A stretch of 64,000 nt of DNA, taken from Nissolia schottii (taxonomy: Eukaryota > Streptophyta > Magnoliopsida > Fabales > Fabaceae). Location: contig QANU01096872.1 of assembly GCA_003254905.1 (NCBI GenBank), positions 344,694 through 408,693 on the forward strand, in the 5' to 3' direction. This document shows positions 1 through 10,376 of this stretch, in pieces. Within the stretch, counting starts at the first letter, position 1, and every line of letters begins with the position of its first letter. The notes under the pieces were generated by a model. It saw nothing but the letters and a program-made list of their open reading frames with translations. It ran no database searches and had not been told where the DNA came from. The position numbers and the translations under genes are program-made.

Positions 1-775
1 CCCTTAAGATATGTTGTAAAGTTTCATGCTTTTTTTATTAGCTTGTTAATTAATTAGCTTAGAATACGGAGGAAAATGCTGAAATTTCTTGCATACCATT
101 ATACCACTTTTCAATTGAATTGCTAATGAATTCGTAATAGTCATAATCTTGACGGCCAAGTAAAGGATTGAAGAAATTTTTTCATTGAATATGGCATTTT
201 TTTCAAAAATTAATCTTCAACTCTTAACCTGTATTATGTATACTTAATCAAGACATTTTCTATTGTTAAGTGGGATCACACATAATCATGCAGAAGAATG
301 TGGTATAGTTCATTTGACTTTCTTTGGATAAGAAGTTTTGCCTTGGCTTTGTATATAATTAAGGATAAGACATGGATTGATCACTTTTCTGAATTTAAGT
401 GATGTGAAGTCAAGGAATTACAGCCATGTCATCATAACATACTGCTCATTTCATGTTAAGATGTGAAGTGGAATGAAAATCACACACGGGGAAGAGAGTT
501 GGTAAAAGAATTATTAAAAAAAATGATGGTCAGATAGTCAAACTAACTTATTGGACAACTGAGGAAATTTATGTGGTTAATTGAATTATAAAAATGGGAG
601 AATTATACTTATGTTTAACAATATAACTTTTTTGAAAATCAATTCAAAATTTCATTCTTCTTTTTGTTATGCGCCACGAGGATCTGATTATATATACACC
701 TTAAATATTGTCATCATCATTTTACCAGTTAAGTAATTTTATACGCAAAGCTCACTAACAAAACACATGGTATTC
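1..775. other. AT-rich intergenic sequence, no gene
   Basis: No reading frame here has protein-like composition, and I see no splice-linked exons, RNA gene or clear terminal repeats. It is ordinary AT-rich plant intergenic DNA leading into the repeat array that starts near 776. Confidence 0.6.
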
Positions 776-1115
776 ACATTCTATACTCTATCTTCCACCC
801 TCACATCGCGTGTATTCATTCTACCGCTGCACAAATATTTTGAACTATTGTGTACAAATATTTTTAATTGTTGTGCAAAAACTTTTTCAACTAATGTGCA
901 CAAATATTCTGAATTGTTGTACACAAACATTTTAAATTGTCTTGCACAAACTTTTATACTGTTGTGCACAAACATTTTGAATAGTTTAAAATGTTTGTGC
1001 ACAACAGTTTAAAATATTTGTGCACGATAATTAAAAATGTTTGTGCACCATAATAAAAAGTTTGTACATATTAGTTAAAAATGTTTGTGCATAATAGTTG
1101 TAAATAAGTGAGTGC
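776..1115. repeat. Inverted tandem array of ~23-bp units
   Basis: About seven diverged units of 21-24 bp with the pattern TTGTGCACAAACATTTTGAA run in one direction from about 827 to 983. About five units then run in the opposite direction to about 1100. The two halves form a large imperfect palindrome centred near 985, so a transcript could fold into a long hairpin. The same unit occurs at 58845-59060 and in the core of the MITE at 27080-27180. The flank at 776-806 is similar, as reverse complement, to 59068-59103, which suggests one dispersed transposon family. Small reading frames inside are by-products of the repeat. Confidence 0.7.
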
Positions 1116-1556
1116 ACATAGGTCAATCATATAAAATCATTGGTTGGCAGTATGATAATAAATTGTAAGATATATATCAAATCATTTTTTATGTGCCACT
1201 TCTTTCGAGAGATTTTCAAGGAATTGAACCAAAATTTAATTCTCAATTTCTTTTTAACTAATAAGATGTGAAAGATAGTGTTCTTGTAATTCTAAAAATA
1301 AATTATTAAAAAATTATTTTTTCTTTTAAGAAGTTTGTTTCTTCAAACGACGAACTTGTGTCATTTTTTATGGGAGACTATCAAGTTGCATACCACTCAT
1401 TCAACAATTTATTGAGTCATTATTTATTTCTTTTTTCTTAAAAGAAAATAAAAATTGTTACAATCTGAACAAATCGAATTAGTTTTGGTCAATGTTGCAT
1501 CCAAGCAACACAATTGAAGATGATACATGAACGAGCAAATGTACATGGTTGGAAAC

Positions 1557-1984
1557 AGGGGTGGAGCTAGAAAGTTTCTTTGGGAGGGGCTAAAAAAATT
1601 TTAAATGAAAATTTTAATATACAAAAATAAAAATGAATATTTTATAATTAAAATTAAAAAGAATATATAAATATGCATAATATACATAGTTCTGAAAATT
1701 AGATCGGATCAGCCGGTTTGATCAATTGAACTGAGAACCAAATTCCTATCTAATTCAGTTTGCTCTCAAAAATCACGTCTTGAGAACTAGTGAGAACCGA
1801 TCAAAACCGGCGAATTAAACCGATTTCTCTCTCTTTTAAATTACAAATTTTTTTAAATAAAATTTTTTTTTACTAATTTTGATGGAATACTTATATATTT
1901 TGTTGTAAAACATACTCTCACAATACTAATAATGTACAAATATTATATAAAAATTATTTTTATTTATTATATAGTATATAATTA

Positions 1985-2019
<35 letters not shown>

Positions 2020-2693
2020 AAATATATATTTTTATTTAACTGTGGCTGAACTCCCGATTGAACCTCTAAACTCTTGAATCGACCAGTTCAATGTCAGATA
2101 CGATTTTCTTAACCTTAATATATTGTCTATTATAATAATAATTAAACATCTATTTGAGTAAATCGTATATAAGAACTAACCTTGAATAGTTGGATTACAT
2201 TACAACAATCTTCTACTCTTGTCATTATTGTAGATTATGTTATTATTTAGATTACAAATTTTCTAAAGCGTCTTACAAAATTTAAAGATTTATGGTACTT
2301 TCTTAAAAACAAAACACGAAGAAAACTAATTAATTGACAAAAATGAAGCACAAAAATTATGACCTGAATCAGAATTTTAAATTTAACCAAGCAAGAGCTT
2401 TGCAGGCCAAATTAATTAAGCAAGTATTAAAATTCAAAGAAATCTGTAAATCTTTTTACCAAAAGAAAGAGATAAAAAAATTATGTTTCTTAGTAGAGTA
2501 GTTAAAAAAGAAGGAAATGAAAGAAAAATAAAAAGAGACAATAATTGTGAGTGATCAATTTAATTAAAAAAATCTTGAATAAATGACTATCAATCGAGTT
2601 TATCATTTTTTTATAAGTGTCAAAAAAAATTTATGAGGAGGGGAGGGGGTCTAAATTAAAAAGTAAAATAGTTTTTAATATGCCCCTGCCTCA
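1557..2693. mobile_element. 1.1-kb non-autonomous element with 10-bp flanking duplication
   Basis: The element begins CAGGGGTGGAGCTAG or one base later and ends near GCCCCTGCCTCA. It is flanked by an exact 10-bp direct repeat GGTTGGAAAC at 1547-1556 and 2694-2703, which looks like a target-site duplication. CAGGGG and CCCCTG near the two ends resemble hAT termini, but the duplication is longer than the 8 bp typical of hAT and fits a Mutator-like element better, so the superfamily is left open. It has no coding capacity, contains a (TA)n run near 1990-2016, and carries another insertion at about 1688-2117. Confidence 0.6.
1688..2117. mobile_element. Nested MITE-like insertion
   Basis: Imperfect inverted ends are visible: GTTCTGAAAATTAGATCGGA on the left against the reverse complement of the stretch ending near 2117 on the right. 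Internal sequence rich in GGTTTGAT and GAACTG-type words is reflected between the two halves. It sits wholly inside the 1557-2693 element and so inserted later. Borders are approximate. Confidence 0.4.
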
Positions 2694-2705
2694 GGTTGGA
2701 AACTA

Positions 2706-2849
2706 GTCTCTCCAATCATTTTTATTTGTCGTTTGACAAATTTAGTACATTTCTAGATCAATATATCTGAATAATTAATTATTCAAATACACTGATTGAG
2801 GAATGTACCAAATTTGTCAAGCCATAGATAAAAAAAATACCAAAGGGAG
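2706..2849. mobile_element. Stowaway-like MITE, 144 bp
   Basis: The dinucleotide TA flanks both ends (2704-2705 and 2850-2851). The left end GTCTCTCCAATCATTTTTAT pairs imperfectly with the right end ATACCAAAGGGAG, and an inner stem (TGACAAATTTAGTACATT against its complement near 2805) makes the whole unit a hairpin. TA duplication and CTCCC-type ends are typical of Stowaway (Tc1/mariner) MITEs. It abuts the target duplication of the preceding element. Confidence 0.65.
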
Positions 2850-3882
2850 TACTTCCTTATAATTAAAAATGATTTGTTTTTTATCAGGTTAGAAAAATAC
2901 GAGTGCACAAATTTTACTCAAATTCCTTAAATTAAAACCATATATAATATCGAGTTAATAGCAACAAATGATTAGTTCCACCTTGGCTAACCCTAATTCA
3001 TTCATCCCATGGGACCAATAAGTAGTAATACAAGAATATTCATTCATTCTATCGACTACATCTTTCAGCCTAATCTTAGGCCGTAACTTACCCTTTGTGG
3101 ATGAATATGGCGAAAGAACCTTTAAACTTTAGAGGCATTAAATTCTCACAACGTTTGCGTTATTCGAATTGACATTCTTGTTCTTCCTTCGTACACCACT
3201 GCTTTTGGGGTCCTTTCCTCTAAGGCCGAGTGTTTCCCCATTGATTCAATTATATATCCCATAGCTTCAACTGATCACTTAACCCCATTAATCATCATCG
3301 TGCACAAGGTTATCAAACTCGAGAGTTTAAGTAAACCTGTGAAGGCTCAACAAACTCGAATCGTAAACTCGTAAGAGTTTACATATGTAAAAAAGATATG
3401 TTGTAAACAATATAATTAGGAACTAAACATGATTAAATTTTGTATTCATAATTGACATTGAATAATGTTAACTTTAAAATAAAATAAATAAAAAAAATAT
3501 AATAAAATATATCTTAATGCATGACACTTAGTTATGTCATATTTTATTCTGTACATGTATTATACTTTATAGTTTGACAAAACATACCTCAATCATGATA
3601 AATATGTAAAATCGGCTTACTAAACTCAATAGATAGTGTATAACACACACAAAGTCAACTAAGTATCTAAAAAAGTTACCAAATTTATACATCTTGAGGT
3701 AAACTCGTAAACTCATAGATAGATTTTAACTTGTAAACTCGCTAGTAAAATCGAGAGTTTACTTAAACTCGTACGAGTTTACCAAAAAAGAGTTTACCCA
3801 AAAAGAGTTTACATGAGTTTTAACTCGTTTTGTGTAGTGAAATCGTAAACTCGTAAGAGTTTACGAGTTAACTCAAGAGTTT

Positions 3883-4077
3883 TATTAGAATATATAGTTG
3901 AATATTGATAATTGTAATAGTTAGTTAGGGTTAGCTAATGATTTAGCTAATTAGGTAATGGTTAGTGGTAGCCTAAATATAGGCTGTATCATTTGTAATT
4001 CTCACAACTTTCATTCTATAAATTCTATTCAGTTTTATTTTTCTCTCTTTTCTCTCCTGGTACCATGGATTTCAACA
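3883..4077 (+). repeat. 5' LTR of the copia-like element
   Basis: 195-bp direct repeat matching 5895-6069 except for a 20-bp insertion/deletion and a few substitutions. It contains AAATATAGGCTG, which aligns with the TATATATAGG box of the other copy. The primer-binding site starts at the next base. Confidence 0.85.
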
Positions 4078-5894
4078 TGGTATCAGAGTCATGGCATCCA
4101 CCTTGAAGCTTTCGCAACTCATTTTTTTTCCTTTTCGTTTTCTTTTTTTTCTCGCTTTTCAAACACTGTCCCCTTTCATTTTCTTCAATTTTCCTTTATT
4201 TTCTCAAGAAAAAAAAAGGCAAAAGTATTTTCCTCTTTTTTCTTTCCGTATTATTTCCCTTTCTTTGGTTCATTTTCGAGAAAAAAAAAATCTCTCTTCT
4301 CATTTACTTTCTCTCGTTTTCCCGAGAAACAAACGCACAGTCGCGTTGTCTCTGCTTCGTCTCCGCACTGCCTCTCCCTTCTTTTTTTTCACTCCAAAGG
4401 TCAGATCTGGTCCCGAATTGTTCCAGAGAGAATCAATGGCTGCAAGAGCTTCAATTTTTCTTTCATTCAAGAACTCGTCGGTCAAACGATGACGGCGTTT
4501 CGCCCGAGGAGGAGGTGCAGGAGGATATGAAATCGCACCTTCTCTTGCATCTTCACGATCTCGCCGCTTGTGAGGCTCCCGTGGCAAGAAGGATGCTGCG
4601 ACGGCACTCTGCTACAGATCTGCGTGAGCAACGGTATGGCGCTTTGCTTTAGATCTGCGCGAGCACGATAGTTCCATCTCTGCTCTCCCTCTCTAGAACT
4701 TAGACGACTACGACAGTCAGGCTTGCGGTCACAGTGATGACTGGGCACAGCCACGGAAGCAGCGACGACGAGGAGATGCTGGCAGTAGCTTTACGAGGCT
4801 GGTGTTGCTGGAGTGAAAGCAGCGACTACAGAGATGGAGGCCGCGGTGAAGCAAAGCACCAGCGCGGTGGTTCTCCATATCTCCGGTGACAGCATTTTTT
4901 TTTCAGATCTGGTTCTGGTTTGCCATTTGTTACCTGCATTTGCTGTGCAACTTTGGTTATTGGAATGGTGATTACAAGAAAACAAATGGCTATGTGGAGT
5001 TTATTCCATGCTCTGTTTTTGGATTCTTGTTGAGAATGAGCACAGGATGTTTGACAAATTGTCTCAATAGATGGTGGTAACATTTCCTTTGTGTGGAGAT
5101 AGTTTGGTTCAGATTCTGCTGAGATATACTATTTGATTTGTTACTGTTGGTTTGGTTACTAGCTTCTGTTCAAATATTCATCTCTGGTTCATTGTTCTCT
5201 GAAATTTTGCATACTGATCAAGATTTCTGAAATTTTGCATACCTTTCATCATCTTGCCATTCTTGAATCAAGATTTCCCTGTTATAGTTGATATCAATGC
5301 CTTCTGTTGAATGTTGCTGTGATGTAAAAGTTTGATCTGCACTTGTATCTGGTTTGAGACTCTGACTTTGGTTGTATAAACTGAGTGAAGAATGTTCAGA
5401 TGTGAGTTTATTTCTCCTTCGGTGGTTGATGCACAAAATCAGTTGGATGTAAAGAAGACTTGTTAGTGGAAGTTCAATGATTTCAGTTGAAGTACCATAA
5501 GTTGTTGTAGGTGCATGAGTACTTGTTGGGTTTGATTCATATTCTGTTAGCTGAATGACTTTGTATTTGCTCTTATCTTGGGTGGTTAAGCGTTGAAATT
5601 CAGCTTCTGCTCTTGATAATTGAGTTTTGTTTGCTTCTGCCGAGTGAGTAGTTAAGCAGTTCCCGTGTTGGGACCATTTGCAACCGGTGCCGTTGAGACG
5701 TTGGAGGAAGGTCGAAGGGGCTTCAGTGACATTCGAAGACTCCACGTTGAAGGAAGGTCGAAGGGGCTTCAGTGAAAGTCGAAGACTTCCAGGAACTAGG
5801 AACTTCGTGGTTGCTGCTGGTCTTCAATCATTTAGCATTGTGTTGTTCTTTGATTTTTGGAAATGTTAGTACACATTGTCCAGCTTGCGGGGGG

Positions 5895-6069
5895 TATTAG
5901 AATATATAGTTGAATATTGATAATTGTAATAGTTAATTAGGATTAGCTAATGGTTAGTGGTAGCCTATATATAGGCTGTATCATTTGTAATTCTCACAAC
6001 TTTCATTCTATCAATTCTGTTCAGTTTCATTTTTCTCTTTTTTCTCTCCTGGTACCATGGATTTCAACA
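5895..6069 (+). repeat. 3' LTR of the copia-like element
   Basis: 175-bp copy of the 5' LTR, with a TATATATAGG promoter-like box near 5970. It is preceded by a purine-rich tract and followed by the target duplication AGTTT. Confidence 0.85.
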
Positions 6070-6092
6070 AGTTTAATAACCATGATCGTGCA

Positions 6093-6655
6093 AGAACGCT
6101 CGATCAGTGAACTATTACGTACTATTTTAAGGGTGTTTGCTTTTGGGCAAACCTCCACCTCACACTACTGTCTCTACAATTATATGTGGTATCAAACCAA
6201 ATCTATCGATTTTTATAAAATAGCAACCAAACTTAACTGATTAATTTTGTTTTCCTCAGCTTTAAATTTTTGTTCGGTTTGGATTTGTTTTGAACACCCA
6301 AAGACTATGTACATATAGTGCTAGTATGAAAGCATTGTGCATTAATTACCTTAAAATTTGGATTGCAAGCAATGAGATCCAACAAAACAAAACAATGTTG
6401 TGATCCCAAACAATTTAAAGTTATATTGTCAATAGTTGACTCTGAGTAGTTCACTTAGAAAGTAATAGAAATAGATTGATCCAAACTCATCAAGTAAGTG
6501 TTTATTATTTAGTGTTGAAGTTTATATATACTTGATATTATGCTCACGGATAGGAGCAGGGAATCATTTCCTATCTAACTAACTAACTGCTACACATAGC
6601 TGGCACTAACTGCCAACTGTAATATCTGATTTCTATTTAACGAAATTAGATATAT
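6093..6655. other. Intergenic sequence, nothing recognised
   Basis: AT-rich sequence without protein-like frames, RNA genes or clear repeat ends. Confidence 0.5.
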
Positions 6656-6660
6656 TTATA

Positions 6661-6854
6661 ATGGGTATTATTCCGGTACCCTCGTCAAATTTAAGGGTAT
6701 TGGTACCCTATGATTATATATGACTAAGAATCAATCACGTGTTCCATTAACTCTAAATACTTATTATTTTAAACTTGAAAGTAAATCATAATTGTTGAAA
6801 TATAAAGAGATATCGATACCATTGTAAAAACATGGGTACCGAAAGAAGAACCAT
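6661..6854. mobile_element. 194-bp MITE with 5-bp target duplication
   Basis: The left end ATGGGTATTATTCCGGTACC and the complement of the right end GGGTACCGAAAGAAGAACCAT match over roughly 17 of 21 bases. TTATA flanks both sides (6656-6660 and 6855-6859). A second inner pair around GGGTATTGGTACC and GATATCGATACC extends the hairpin. Non-coding; superfamily not assigned. Confidence 0.6.
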
Positions 6855-7407
6855 TTATACTACATGAAATAATATGTATTAGAAAGTGAAAAAGAGAGCC
6901 ATAAAGAAAGAGAAATTTGGAAAAGCATAATCCATTGTAATTCACGTCTGTATTTCAGACCCAAAGTAAAACTATCAGTACCAAATTACATATACAGGGT
7001 AAAGTTTCAGTCCTTGTAATTGTATAAATAGCCTCACTCATGGACCAACTAAGCTTTAACCTTTAAGACATTAATTGAATGAAGTTAGTTTCTTCAATAA
7101 AATTATAAGTTATATATATAAATAGAAAGCAAAATATTTATTTTCTGCAAAACTTACCCTATTGGAAATATTATGGCTTGATTGTCATACATCCATTTTT
7201 ATTTTGGTAGTTTCTTACCTGTCTTACAACATAATTATATCTTCATATTAAAATTGTTTATTTTTAACAAATTTTAAAATTAAACACGTAAACTTTGTTA
7301 TCATTTCATGTTTCATATAATTTTAGCAAATTTTTCACTAGTCAAATCATTAAAATAACTAATTAGTAAAACGTTGATGATTTTTCTCGTGTCTTGCTCA
7401 ACATTTA

Positions 7408-7575
7408 CCCCTCCCTATTATAGTCATTTATTTTTAACGACTTTTAAAACTAAATTAATCAAATTTTCTCATCATTTCATCAATGCATCACATTATATTA
7501 TAAAATGATAACAAAATTTGATAAATTTAATTTTAAAATTTGTGAAAAACAAATAACCGTAGCGGGAGGGTTAAA
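7408..7575. repeat. Foldback (MITE-like) hairpin
   Basis: The two arms, about 7408-7478 and 7504-7575, are imperfect inverted copies: CCCCTCCCTATTATAGTCAT against the complement of a stretch ending CGGGAGGG. A related half-copy lies just upstream at about 7245-7320. The rest of 6860-8285 is AT-rich with nothing else recognised. Confidence 0.5.
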
Positions 7576-8290
7576 TACCTCGTGGGGCAAAAAAAATCAC
7601 CTTTTCCTTTCAAAAACACAATTTTTTTTTTACGTGAAAACACAAATTCTTTTGCTCCTTTTAAAAAATAATTAATAATTAATTAAAAACACAATAATAT
7701 ATATTTTATTACAGAAGTGCATAATAACTCGAAATGGACATTTGAACAACACGACTCCGTAATTTTACACACAACCCACTTTGACTTTAGTCAAATACAG
7801 ATTTGACTACAACCACAAGATTTTTTTTCTCAAATTACAATCTGTCACACATATTTCACACATATTTCATGCATATCTCTTTATGCTGTATAACATTACT
7901 AATTTTATTAATTATATTTAATAGGAATGAAATTTAGGTAAAGTTCTTTTTTAAAGTGAGGACTAAAATTAGAACCCCCCAATATTATGAACAAAGTTAC
8001 CTGGGTTCCAATTCACTCTCATTATGGCCCACCATTTTCGAGTAGTGTATATTATTTTTTAATAAATAATATTAATTCTTTTATATACTATTTGACAAGT
8101 ATATTAATCAGCATTAAAATGGTTGTAACTAAAGATACCAAATATAAAAAATAAAACCTTAGTTAACTTTAAAATTTATGATTTATGCTTCTCATGTAGA
8201 GTATGGATCTTGGACTTTACTGTATTTTTAAGTGTCTAAAAACGAAGTTATTAATGAGGGTAGTATTAGATTAAGCAAAGCAATAGATTA

Positions 8291-9153
8291 TGTTAAGAAT
8301 AATTTATGTTAATAATCATAATTGATTTGATTTGATTTAGTCTTATAAATTGATTGTAATTTATTTTTTGCCGTTGTATTTTGGCCGTTGAGTATTCGGC
8401 CTATAAATAGGCTTAGCCTCCTATGTAAAGACACACAACTCTTATAATACAATTCTATTATTTCTTGTTCTCTGTATTTTCTCTGTAGTCTTTATTGTGT
8501 CCCTTTGCCCGTTTATTCAAGATGTTTAACATGGTATCAGAGCCATGGTTCCCACCTTGAACCCATATTTCCGCTTCCGCCAATTTTTCCCTTAACCGCC
8601 CCCACATAATCTTGATGTTGACTTAATCTGTCTCCGCGTAATCTCGATTGTTGCCTATCGTTGTTGCCTTTGCTAGTTCCGTCTAGCTCTCGATGTTGCC
8701 TTAGTTGGTTCCGCCCAACTCCTAATGTTGCCTCTGTTGTTGCCTTCGCTGGTTCCGCACAACCATTGTTGCCTTCGTTGATTCCGCCCAGCCGCTGTTG
8801 CCTTCGCTGGTTTCACCTAACCTTTGTTGCCGTTTTGTTGGTTCTACCCCACTCAGCCCTCCGTTGAACTATGACAAGCTTAAAGCTCGAGGAGCTTTAG
8901 CTTGAGGGAAGGTGTTAATAATAATTTATGTTAATGATCATAATTGATTTGATTTAATTTAGTCTTATAAATTGATTGTAATTTATTTTTGGCCGTTGTA
9001 TTTTGGCCGTTGAGTCTTCAGCCTATAAATAGGCTTAGCCTCCTATGTAAAGACACACAACTCTCATAATACAATTTTATTATTTCTTGTTCTCTGTATT
9101 TTCTCTGTAGTCTTTGTTGTGTCCCTTTGCCCGTTTATTCAAGATGTTTAACA
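8291..9153 (+). mobile_element. TRIM retroelement, 863 bp
   Basis: Two LTRs of exactly 241 bp (8291-8531 and 8913-9153) begin TGTTAA and end TTTAACA, with about nine mismatches by eye. The target duplication GATTA flanks the element (8286-8290 and 9154-9158). The primer-binding site TGGTATCAGAGCCATGG follows the first LTR, and a purine-rich GAGGGAAGG precedes the second. Each LTR holds CCTATAAATAGGC, a TATA-like box. The interior is only 381 bp and consists largely of diverged short repeats around GTTGCCTTCGCTGGTTCCGC (8650-8860). There is no protein, which is the definition of a terminal-repeat retrotransposon in miniature. Confidence 0.92.
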
Positions 9154-9158
9154 GATTA

Positions 9159-10354
9159 CTTGAAGCACAAGTAACTTATATGGAAGCATGAGAAACACAT
9201 GCTAAATTATTAAGAATTTAGTTAGACAACAAGCAAGTTAGTTNTTTTTTTTTTTTTTTTGTTCTTTGTTGATGTGCTATCTACATAATCAGTATGAACA
9301 ATGCATAGCTGCACACCTTAATAGGTAGCATTGATTAAGTAACATTTAATGTCCTCTAGTCAATGGTTTTAAATACTCAAAAATAAAGAGCAAATTAATT
9401 TTACTGACACGGGTAAGCGTTTCGAGATAGAAAATGTGAAAATAATGAGGACAGAAACATGTTTTAAAAACAAACATAAAATTTAACAGTGTCTTTGTCT
9501 TGTGATAATTTTTTAACTAATTTTTATATATCAAAGAAAGAAAAATATAAGAGATATGTCTAGGGTGCAAGAGACGCGTTTTGTTGTACCTCCAAAATGA
9601 ATAGACACAAGAAATGAGCCTTTGCTATCTTCGCGTTTCCATATTTTTTGTCTTAGGACACTTACAAAACGTTAGAATACTTGTTAAGAAATTAATAATA
9701 ATTTTTTTTTTAATTTTTTAATGAATTCAATGTACTAAAAATGTTAACCATTTTATTTTTTAATGAAATTTGTTTTTATTGATTTTCTTAAAAGTTTTTT
9801 TAAGGATACTTGTTAGTGAATTTTATATTGAGTATTTTATACTCCATTGTTCCATGCATTGATGTAGATAAGAGTTACTAGAAAAATTTTGTTGACTTTT
9901 ACTTGGAAGTTATTTACTCTAGTCTTTTACATGCATTGAATTATATATATTATATCTATATATTTATTAGTCCACTTGGCATCCTATCTTTATAGATTTT
10001 TACTTTTTTCCCTTAATAGACCCCTTCTTTGTTCTTAGCATGAATTTTAAAAATATAGGGATTATTTCGTCTCTAATTATTGCAAGTACTCAAGAGTCTC
10101 CAACCCATATGGCCAAAAACTTCAAGAAAAAAAACCACCCTCATCCCCATTTCTGTATTTTAATCACCTTGCGCCTAAGTTTTTAGCACTATTCTCAATA
10201 GAAAGAGCGAGAGAGTGAGAGGAATAGAATAGAATAGAAGGACCTTAGTTTCTGGGGTTCCCCCCCAATGCATTGAAAATGGTGAAATTGAGTAGTAGTT
10301 CTGTTTATTAGAACACTGATGGTGGATGTTTTGGTGCACATTAATTGCATTCCA
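9159..10354. other. Intergenic and 5' flank of the neprosin gene
   Basis: AT-rich sequence with an unresolved base at 9244 inside a T run. No gene is seen. The part from about 10175 may be promoter or 5' leader of the gene that follows; it includes a C run at 10261-10266. Confidence 0.45.
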
Positions 10355-10362
10355 TATATAAA
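10355..10362 (+). promoter_or_regulatory. Candidate TATA box of the neprosin gene
   Basis: TATATAAA in a CCATATATAAACTC context. It is 15 nt before the first in-frame ATG (10377) but 93 nt before the second (10455). If it is the real TATA box, transcription would begin after 10377 and the second ATG would be the true start. Confidence 0.4.
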
Positions 10363-10376
10363 CTCTTGCATTCTTG

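Larger units (their letters stand above)
3883..6069 (+). mobile_element. Non-autonomous Ty1/copia-like LTR retroelement, 2.2 kb
   Basis: Two LTRs begin TATTAGAATATATAG and end GGATTTCAACA. The 5' LTR (3883-4077, 195 bp) is followed at once by TGGTATCAGAGTCATGG, a primer-binding site of the initiator-tRNA-Met type. The 3' LTR (5895-6069, 175 bp) is preceded by a purine tract ending GCGGGGGG. The 20-bp length difference is a deletion in the 3' copy. The target duplication AGTTT lies at 3878-3882 and 6070-6074. The 1.8-kb interior encodes no recognisable gag, protease, integrase or reverse transcriptase, so it must have moved using enzymes from another element. Confidence 0.85.
3305..6084. mobile_element. 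hAT-type MITE interrupted by an LTR element
   Basis: An exact 8-bp duplication ATCGTGCA lies at 3297-3304 and 6085-6092. Inside it the termini CAAGGTTATCAAACTC and the complement of GAGTTTAATAACCATG match at 14 of 16 positions. The 8-bp duplication and CA start fit the hAT superfamily. The body has many copies of TAAACTCG and AAACTCGTAAGAGTTT in both orientations, like subterminal transposase-binding repeats. Without the copia-like insertion at 3883-6069 and its duplicated target the element is about 588 bp, with no coding capacity. Confidence 0.75.

Noticed and set aside
776-1115. Possible CRISPR-like array
   Set aside because: Units are diverged, have no unique spacers, reverse orientation in the middle, and the host is a plant.
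3958-4587. Overlapping frames on both strands in the 5' part of the copia-like element
   Set aside because: They run through the LTR, primer-binding site and T-rich leader and have no family features.
5218-5745. 175-codon minus-strand frame inside the copia-like element
   Set aside because: No recognised domain, lies antisense in an element interior, and composition is low-information; treated as chance.
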